From the NCBI RefSeq assembly GCF_019468465.1, contig NZ_CP080519.1, positions 7,743,001 through 7,807,000 of the forward strand: a DNA stretch of 64,000 nt, read 5' to 3'. The number at the start of each line of letters is the position of its first letter. The stretch's first letter is position 1. The notes beneath the pieces were generated by a model. That model worked only from the letters and a program-made list of their open reading frames with translations, was not told where the DNA came from and did no database searches. Source of the DNA: Amycolatopsis sp. DSM 110486 (GTDB taxonomy: Bacteria; Actinomycetota; Actinomycetes; Mycobacteriales; Pseudonocardiaceae). A program made the position numbers and the translations under genes. Below, one piece after another: positions 58,737 through 64,000 of the stretch.

Positions 58737-58783
58737 CGTCAGACGTCTGACGCACTATAGGAAGACAGCTCCGGCCTCGACAA
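58737..58783 (-). promoter_or_regulatory. promoter and palindromic operator of the UbiD gene
   Basis: On the minus strand TTGTCG (58778-58783), an 18-nt spacer and TATAGT (58754-58759) form a promoter. A perfect 16-bp palindrome CGTCAGACGTCTGACG (58737-58752) begins 1 nt downstream of the -10, covering the transcription start. Repressor control is expected. No regulator gene adjoins; the palindrome style suits a GntR- or MarR-type protein (inference). Confidence 0.6.
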
Positions 58784-58800
58784 GGTGTCCCACCACCTGG

Positions 58801-60069
58801 TCAGCAGATGCTGTCGCTCGGCCGCGGGTTGACCAGCCCGAACAACGGCCGCAGCCGCAGGCCGACCCAGGTGCCGAAGAGGGCGAACAGGCCCCACAGC
58901 CAGCCGTGCAGGCTGCCGGTGGAGATGCCGGCGAGGTACGCGCCGATGTTGCACCCGCCGGCGAGCCGAGCGCCGATGCCCATCAGGATGCCGCCGAGCA
59001 CGGCCGCCACCGCGGTGCGCCACGGGATTTCCGCCCGGATCTTCCACGTCCCGGCCGCCGAGGCCGCGACGGCCGCACCGAGGATGATGCCGAGGTCGGT
59101 GAGGCTGGTCTTGTCCGTCCAGATCGGGCCGGCGAGCGCCTTGGCGTTGGTGCTCGTCTGCCAGAACTCCCAGGTCTCGGGGTGCAGGCCGACGAGCTGC
59201 AGCAGCTTCGCGCCCCACAGCGTGAACGCGAACGTGACACCCCACGTCGAGCCCGACACGAAGACGACCGCCGCCGCGAGCACGCCGAGCACGAGGGCGC
59301 CGACGAGCAGCGGCCACGAACCCCGCAGCACGCGCGCGAAGCCGTGCGCGGTCGGGACGGGTTCGACCGGGGGCGGCGTGCGCCGCGCCTGCACGAGCCG
59401 GGTCACCACTACGACCACGGCGAGCGCGGCCAGCGTGATCGCCCAGGAACCGGCCCAGCCGACGTGGTCGGCGAGCAGGAACCCGGAGACCTGCGGCCAG
59501 CCGGTGAACACGGGGTAGGCCCAGCTGTAGAGCACCGAGCCCGCGATGAACCCGCCGAGCGTGAGCACGATCGTCGACTGGCCCGCGCCGACGGCGAACA
59601 GCGTGCCGGACGCGCACGCGCCGCCCAGCTGCATGCCGATGGCGAACACCGCCGCGCCGACGAACAGCGGCAGGCCGATCGGCCCCGCGGTGAGCTTCGG
59701 CGTGGCGCCGAACAACCCGGCGCCGGTGCCCGCGATGAGGGCGATGAGCGTGGTGGCCGTGCCGAGCAGCAGCGCGTGGGCCCGCAGGCCGGAACCGTTG
59801 CCGACGGCGATCAGCTGCCGCCACGCGGAGGTGAACCCGAAACGGGAGTGGAACAACGCGACGCCGAGGGCGAGGCCCAGCGCGAGCAAAATGCCGTACT
59901 TGCCGCCGTAGGTCGCCCAGACGTACCAGCTCAGCGCGACGCCGAGCACGGCGGCGACGGCCAGCGGCACCATGCGTACGGGCTCTTCCGGCGCGGGCCG
60001 GGGCGCCTCGCACGACGTCGGCGACGACAGCAGGAACTGGCTCGCCGGCAGGGGTTTCTTCACGGACAT
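58801..60069 (-). CDS. YeeE/YedE family membrane protein, putative sulfur-compound transporter
   Basis: Polytopic membrane protein, 422 residues with roughly ten hydrophobic segments. It has the YeeE/YedE two-repeat pattern, each with a conserved Cys: GMQLGGACASGTLFAVG and GARLAGGCNIGAYLAG. YeeE (TsuA) moves thiosulfate through such Cys residues. A cytoplasmic N-terminus of about 30 residues is Pro-rich. Last gene of the minus-strand sulfur operon, 62 nt after the small exported protein gene. Its exact sulfur species is unknown. Confidence 0.9.
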   Translation of the reverse strand: MSVKKPLPASQFLLSSPTSCEAPRPAPEEPVRMVPLAVAAVLGVALSWYVWATYGGKYGILLALGLALGVALFHSRFGFTSAWRQLIAVGNGSGLRAHALLLGTATTLIALIAGTGAGLFGATPKLTAGPIGLPLFVGAAVFAIGMQLGGACASGTLFAVGAGQSTIVLTLGGFIAGSVLYSWAYPVFTGWPQVSGFLLADHVGWAGSWAITLAALAVVVVVTRLVQARRTPPPVEPVPTAHGFARVLRGSWPLLVGALVLGVLAAAVVFVSGSTWGVTFAFTLWGAKLLQLVGLHPETWEFWQTSTNAKALAGPIWTDKTSLTDLGIILGAAVAASAAGTWKIRAEIPWRTAVAAVLGGILMGIGARLAGGCNIGAYLAGISTGSLHGWLWGLFALFGTWVGLRLRPLFGLVNPRPSDSIC

Positions 60070-60131
60070 GGGAACTCCAGGGTCGAGGGGGACCGGCCAC
60101 GGCGGCGGGCGGGCCGCCGTGGCCGCGGGGA

Positions 60132-60371
60132 TCAGCCCCAGGAGGGCAGCAGCTTGCCCGGCACGCCGCCGAGCGACTGGAGGAGGCCGAGCGGCGGGAC
60201 GCCGAGCGGGGCGAACGTCCAGATGTTGTTCAGGTCGCTCGTGTCGGGCTCGTCGACGACGACCACACCGGGCGTGTCACTGGTGGACGCCAGGGCGGGA
60301 CCGGACGCGACGAGCGTGGCGGCGCCGGCGAACGCGGCGATCGCGGTGGCGCGGACGAGGGTCTTCTTCAT
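60132..60371 (-). CDS. small exported protein, 79 residues
   Basis: Short secreted protein. The signal peptide is MKKTLVRATAIAAFAGAATL with cleavage near ALA-S (residue 29). The mature 50 residues are Pro/Gly/Leu-rich (APLGVPPLGLLQSLGGVPG) after an acidic segment (VVVVDEPDTSDLNN). No Cys or known metal motif. Ribosome site GAAAGGA. It resembles its neighbour in size and in the Gly-Leu-Pro tail, so the two may be diverged copies. Function unknown. Confidence 0.75.
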   Translation of the reverse strand: MKKTLVRATAIAAFAGAATLVASGPALASTSDTPGVVVVDEPDTSDLNNIWTFAPLGVPPLGLLQSLGGVPGKLLPSWG

Positions 60372-60396
60372 CGGGATTCCTTTCGGCAGAAGGTTT

Positions 60397-60585
60397 TCAG
60401 GACACGGTGGTGATGAGGCCGAACACCGGGGCGAGCAGGTCGACCGGCTGCCCCAGCGGTCCGAGCACGCCACCGAGGTCGACGCCGGGCATCGCCCAGA
60501 CGGCGGGTTCCGCGTCGGCGACGCCGGCGCCGAGGCCGGTGAACACCGCGGCCGCGGCGAGGGTGAGCAGGATCCTGCGTTTCAT
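60397..60585 (-). CDS. small exported protein, 62 residues
   Basis: Very short secreted protein: signal MKRRILLTLAAAAVFTGLGA with cleavage at ADA-E (about residue 25), leaving 37 residues (VWAMPGVDLGGVLGPLGQPV). Hydrophobic, Gly/Pro-rich, no Cys. AAGGAGA lies 7 nt before the ATG, a strong site. It lies 11 nt from the CopD-like gene's side of the operon, between that gene and the 79-residue protein. Function unknown. Confidence 0.72.
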   Translation of the reverse strand: MKRRILLTLAAAAVFTGLGAGVADAEPAVWAMPGVDLGGVLGPLGQPVDLLAPVFGLITTVS

Positions 60586-60620
60586 GCGGTTTCTCCTTGT
60601 ATCGGGGATTTCTGACGGGT

Positions 60621-62351
60621 TCAGCGAAGGACCGCGGAGATCGGCACGACGGTCCCGTCGGGGACCCACTGGCCGGCGTAGTCGCGGTCCATCACCATGC
60701 CGGGGGCGTGGGGCTCCCCGGGGTCCATCGGCATCGCGTTGACCTGCGCCGACGCGTAGATCTGCACCTCGCCCGTCGCCGCCGCGGGGCCGAGCCACCG
60801 CGCGAACCCGCCGACGGTCGGGCTCTCGCCGCCGAACTCGTCGCCGACCGCGATGGCGTAGGACAGCGCCGTGGGGTCTCGCGGGTCGAAGCGCAGGGGC
60901 AGTGACGAGCTGGCGACCGCGTTCACGAGCGGGGCGTTGAGCAGCCACGGCGCCAGGTACAGGCCGTACTGGTAGGTCGGGCGGCTCTGCTGGGCTTGCT
61001 TGGCCTGCGTCAACGCGGGGTAACCACCGGCCCAGCCGGCCACGACGACCAGCGCGGTGTCCGGTCCTGGTTCGGCCTGGACGCCCAAGCCGTGACGGGC
61101 GGCGGTGTCCCGCACGAGCCGGGACGCTGCCCGGCCGCGGGGCGACGTGTCGTCGACGAGCGTGAGCGCGGCGGGTTTGCGGGCAGCCAGGAAGTCCACC
61201 AGTTTCACCAGCGCGCCACTGTCCTCGGGGGACAGTGCGTCGGCCGGGCACGAGGTGAGCACGTCACGACGGCCCGCGACGAGCCCGCCGAGCGCCGCGG
61301 ACGCGCATTCCGGTGAGTCGGCCGTGACACCCGGGCCGGGCTCGGTGCCGGCGTCCACCTCGACGGCGGTGGTGGCGTCACCGCGGCGGATCCGCAGGTC
61401 GCTGCGCCCGGGTGGCAGGACGACGTCGGCCCACGTGCCCTCGGCGCCGGGCCGCGCGACGGACTGGACAACGGAGCCGTCCGAGGCGGTCACCGCGAGG
61501 TCGGCCCCGGCGCCGGCCGGGAAGTGGACCAGGTTGTGGCCCGGGCGCTGCGGGCTGACCAGGACCGGGTAGCCACCGGCGTCGGCGAGCAGCGGCACAC
61601 CGGGCACGGGCAGCGGGCGAGGGGCCGGGATCGCCGCGAGCGCGGCCCACGCCAGGAACGCGAGCGCCACGCCGACCGCGCCGAAGCGGTACGTGCGGCC
61701 GGTGTCGCGCCGCAGCACCACGGCCAGCACCGTCACGACCAGGGGCAGCACCACGGCGAGCAGGACCGTGAGGCCGAACAGCGTGGTGTAGAGCCGCCGG
61801 TCGAACCCGGGGCCGGACAGCGCGAGCTCGACCCCGCCGGCCAGCACCAGGAGTCCGCCGAGTGTGAGGGACAGCGGTCCAGGCCTGATGGCGGTGGCCT
61901 GCCACTGCCCGTCCGACGAGGCGCTGAGCAGGGCGAACCCGAACCAGACGGTGGCGCCCGCCACGTACACGAGGTCCGCGGCGAACCCGAGACCCGAGCA
62001 GCCGGCCGACGTCTCGAGCACGACCAGTCCGACGAGCGCGACCGACGCCCACCGTCCGAACCGCGGCCGGCTCACCAGCAGCGGCACGGCGAGTGCGAGC
62101 AGGACGTGCACGGCGAGCGCGATCGGGTTGATCGGCACGGCGAAGAACGAACCGACGGCCAGCAGCGCCGACGCACCGCCGAGTCCGAAAAGGACAATAC
62201 GCGTCCGTCGGCCGGGTGAGCCGGCCAGCGGAGCGAGCAGGCCCGCGCCGGCGAGGAAGGCGGTGGTGAGCAGCAACGCGAGCCGCAGCACGAGCGCCAG
62301 CGCGTCCACTCCGGACGAACCGGTGGCGGCCGTGAGGTCGTGGTGATCCAT
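60621..62351 (-). CDS. membrane protein with CopD-like N-terminal half and extracytoplasmic C-terminal domain
   Basis: A 576-residue protein. Residues 1-265 hold about eight transmembrane segments, with HH near the N-terminus (MDHHDLTA) as in copper-handling CopD-like proteins. Residues 270-576 form a soluble domain, probably outside the membrane, with paired Cys (PECASAAL, LTSCPADAL) and no recognised enzyme motif. The start ATG at 62351 has GGAAGG upstream. It lies directly after the methanethiol-oxidase-like gene, whose family binds copper, so copper or redox supply is a reasonable guess; CopD similarity is weak and should be tested. Confidence 0.6.
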   Translation of the reverse strand: MDHHDLTAATGSSGVDALALVLRLALLLTTAFLAGAGLLAPLAGSPGRRTRIVLFGLGGASALLAVGSFFAVPINPIALAVHVLLALAVPLLVSRPRFGRWASVALVGLVVLETSAGCSGLGFAADLVYVAGATVWFGFALLSASSDGQWQATAIRPGPLSLTLGGLLVLAGGVELALSGPGFDRRLYTTLFGLTVLLAVVLPLVVTVLAVVLRRDTGRTYRFGAVGVALAFLAWAALAAIPAPRPLPVPGVPLLADAGGYPVLVSPQRPGHNLVHFPAGAGADLAVTASDGSVVQSVARPGAEGTWADVVLPPGRSDLRIRRGDATTAVEVDAGTEPGPGVTADSPECASAALGGLVAGRRDVLTSCPADALSPEDSGALVKLVDFLAARKPAALTLVDDTSPRGRAASRLVRDTAARHGLGVQAEPGPDTALVVVAGWAGGYPALTQAKQAQQSRPTYQYGLYLAPWLLNAPLVNAVASSSLPLRFDPRDPTALSYAIAVGDEFGGESPTVGGFARWLGPAAATGEVQIYASAQVNAMPMDPGEPHAPGMVMDRDYAGQWVPDGTVVPISAVLR

Positions 62352-62410
62352 CGTGGACCTTCCGGGGAGGTCCGGTGCCGGGCCGCCGAAGCGGCCCGGC
62401 ACCGGAGGGG

Positions 62411-64000
62411 TCACTTGACGTCGGCGTCCGCGGCCACGAACAGCTCCGAGTGCGGCTTGGCGTTGCCGAAGTCGCCGTGGGGCCAGGACTTGCGGTTGAA
62501 GTTGATCCCGACCTGGCCGGTGAACTCGTCGCGGAAGTTCTGGTCCACGGAGATCTTCCCGTCCGGGCCGAGGTTCAGCAGGTTGACCTTGTGGTCACCG
62601 TCTAAACCGGACCGGGCGACGAAGTAGTTCGACACCGCGAGGTGCTGCGGCTGCGCCGTCTCGTGGTAGAACCCGTCGCTGCCGAGCGCGAGGTTGTCGT
62701 AGGCGCCCCAGTGCGGGCCGGCGCCCGGCGTGCCGGGGTTGATCGGCGCCGCGCCGACGACCGTCGGCAGGTCACCGCCGCCGCCCTGCTGCGCCTTGGC
62801 CTTGGTGTCTACACGGCCCTGGATGTCCTCGATCCGGTCGCCGGCGTTGACCAGCTTCCGGATGTCGAGCACGTAGACGCCGCCGGTGGTGCCGGGGTCG
62901 TCCGCGCCGAGCGTGCCCTTCTGCCGCCCGACGATCGCGCGGTAGAGGTACTTGTCGTCCGGGCTGGTCTGGATCCAGCCGCCGTTGGAACTGGCGCCGT
63001 TGGCGTCGTTGCCCGGGTAGATGGCCTTGTTGGCCGCCCCGTCGTCGAACACCTCGATCCAATGCGGATCCTTCGCCGTGATGTCCGGCGTGTAGAACAC
63101 CGCTCCACCCTGCATGGTCTGGGCGAAGGCGCCCTTGTGGCCCGGCAGGTTCGTCACCGTGGTCTCCATGACCGCGCGGCTTTCCGAGTGCAGCGGGTCG
63201 GCCGGGTCGGCGCGCGGGCCGTCCGGCAGGTAGGAGACCGCCTTGAGCTTCGGGTGGTTGCGGTCGGAGATGTCCCACGTGCGCACGGTCGGGCGCCGCA
63301 GGTACGGCGACGGCTGCTTCACCGGGTCGAGGATGATGTTGCGCGGTTCGGCGTAGTCGCTGGTGACCAACGTGTTCAGATCCTCGCGGGCCTGCACGCC
63401 GTGCGGGTTGGCGCACGTCGGTTTCCCGAGCTGCGGGAGGTTGTCGCACAGCTTGGGGTTGTCGCCTTGCGGTGTCGCGGCCGGGTTCTGTGACAGGACC
63501 TGCGCGTTCTGGTCGAAGTGCACGACCTCGCCGGGGCTGCCGGCGAACCCGTTGCCGATCTGCGTGCTGCCGTCCTGGTAGGTGTACGGCCCGGGCACGA
63601 CCGGCCCGCCCATGTAGGTGCCGTACGCCGTGCCGTCCTTGAGCACCCAGTACGCGTCGGGCACCGAACCGCCGAGCGTCTGTGTCGGCAGGCTGACGCC
63701 CTTGAGTTTCAGCTGTGGCAAGGAACTCACATCGAACGCATACGTCGCCGCGGCGAACAGTGCGCCCGCGTAGATCGTGTCGCCCTTGTGCCACACGTAC
63801 TGCATGTGGTGCGGCTCGTTCTCGACGAGCGGGCCGACCGTCGCGGTGTTCACGACCTTGCCGTACGACGGCGAGCCCTGCGTCGCGTCGATCACAGCGA
63901 GGAAATCGGGACCGGGCAAGGCGTTCTTCACCTTGTTGAGCCCGCCGCCGAGGGTACCCGGCAGGTTCTTGACGTCCTTCACCGCGGTGTCGGCGATGTT
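62411..64000 (-). CDS. methanethiol oxidase / selenium-binding protein (SBP56) family, 5' end beyond window
   Basis: Partial: about 530 residues are present and the frame stays open to the right edge. Family marks are NEPHHMQYVWHKGDTIYAG (shortened here), TYAFDVSSLP, CANPHGVQAREDLNTLVTSD, YAEPRNIILDP, and HSELFVAAD near the end. Members of this copper-dependent family oxidise methanethiol to formaldehyde, H2S and H2O2. Insertions between blades make it longer than the usual 430-470. First known gene of the minus-strand sulfur operon, with the CopD-like protein and YeeE/YedE downstream. Whether it is exported cannot be seen, as the N-terminus is cut off. Confidence 0.85.
   Translation of the reverse strand, partial: NIADTAVKDVKNLPGTLGGGLNKVKNALPGPDFLAVIDATQGSPSYGKVVNTATVGPLVENEPHHMQYVWHKGDTIYAGALFAAATYAFDVSSLPQLKLKGVSLPTQTLGGSVPDAYWVLKDGTAYGTYMGGPVVPGPYTYQDGSTQIGNGFAGSPGEVVHFDQNAQVLSQNPAATPQGDNPKLCDNLPQLGKPTCANPHGVQAREDLNTLVTSDYAEPRNIILDPVKQPSPYLRRPTVRTWDISDRNHPKLKAVSYLPDGPRADPADPLHSESRAVMETTVTNLPGHKGAFAQTMQGGAVFYTPDITAKDPHWIEVFDDGAANKAIYPGNDANGASSNGGWIQTSPDDKYLYRAIVGRQKGTLGADDPGTTGGVYVLDIRKLVNAGDRIEDIQGRVDTKAKAQQGGGGDLPTVVGAAPINPGTPGAGPHWGAYDNLALGSDGFYHETAQPQHLAVSNYFVARSGLDGDHKVNLLNLGPDGKISVDQNFRDEFTGQVGINFNRKSWPHGDFGNAKPHSELFVAADADVK

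Overview
The window is chromosomal DNA of a high-GC actinomycete. Evidence is the strong G/C bias at third codon positions, frequent GTG starts (plus one TTG and one probable CTG), dense ATGA/GTGA start-stop overlaps, twin-arginine and lipoprotein exports, and actinomycete-type regulators. The style resembles Pseudonocardiaceae such as Amycolatopsis, but that is an inference from gene style and not a database result. No rRNA, tRNA, CRISPR array, complete insertion sequence or phage module was seen. The window is almost wholly catabolic: importers, CoA-dependent oxidation enzymes and their regulators.

(1) 0.2-11.6 kb, sugar and plant or microbial polysaccharide uptake. A Tat-exported GH95 alpha-L-fucosidase is followed by a convergent regulator with an unusual domain set (IS630-like HTH plus GntR/FCD). 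A divergent sugar ABC operon follows: lipoprotein SBP, two permeases, a large unrecognised protein, an RraA-fold protein and a secreted beta-helix protein. No ATPase is encoded there. A hairpin at 11637-11660 closes the block.

(2) 11.7-19.0 kb, oxidation block. A fumarylacetoacetate-hydrolase-family enzyme diverges from a seven-gene coupled operon: crotonase, CaiB-type CoA-transferase, a solute-binding-protein-like protein without a signal peptide, SDR, DUF4432 epimerase-like protein, amidohydrolase/lactonase and methyltransferase. SDR, lactonase and FAH-type hydrolase could serve non-phosphorylative L-fucose (or similar deoxysugar) oxidation. The required enolase-superfamily dehydratase is absent, but a C-terminal scrap of a glucarate-dehydratase-like gene lies at 19.5-19.7 kb, joined in frame to a hypothetical gene.

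(3) 19.8-43.3 kb, the main system. Three genes on the minus strand (two crotonases and a SnoaL-like protein) diverge from 22 plus-strand genes in a single run, 18 of whose 21 junctions are 4-nt overlaps. This run holds a complete Liv-type ABC importer, acyl-CoA dehydrogenase, cyclase-family hydrolase, TetR regulator, CoA ligase, thiolase, 3-hydroxyacyl-CoA dehydrogenase, CaiB-type transferase, enoyl-CoA-reductase-type SDR, two-subunit CoA transferase, fused double acyl-CoA dehydrogenase, crotonase, three hot-dog proteins, TesB thioesterase and a PRISE-type reductase. Perfect CATACG-type palindromes sit in the divergent promoter region. The substrate is unknown, but the set implies a CoA-linked pathway for a cyclic or branched acid.

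(4) 43.38-44.16 kb, debris: the C-terminal scrap of a minus-strand gene and a collapsed AfsR/SARP-like regulator.

(5) 44.2-58.7 kb, a second importer/oxidation operon. A three-subunit molybdenum hydroxylase (CoxM/S/L-like, form II-like), a second five-gene Liv importer, methylmalonate-semialdehyde-dehydrogenase-like enzyme, CoxG and an IclR regulator follow a promoter with tandem GTTC-N8-GAAC sites. A HEAT-repeat gene with two compensating frame changes and a UbiD-family decarboxylase behind a palindrome-controlled promoter come next.

(6) 58.8-64.0 kb, sulfur block on the minus strand: a methanethiol oxidase/selenium-binding-protein homologue running off the right edge, a CopD-like membrane protein, two tiny exported proteins and a YeeE/YedE-type transporter.
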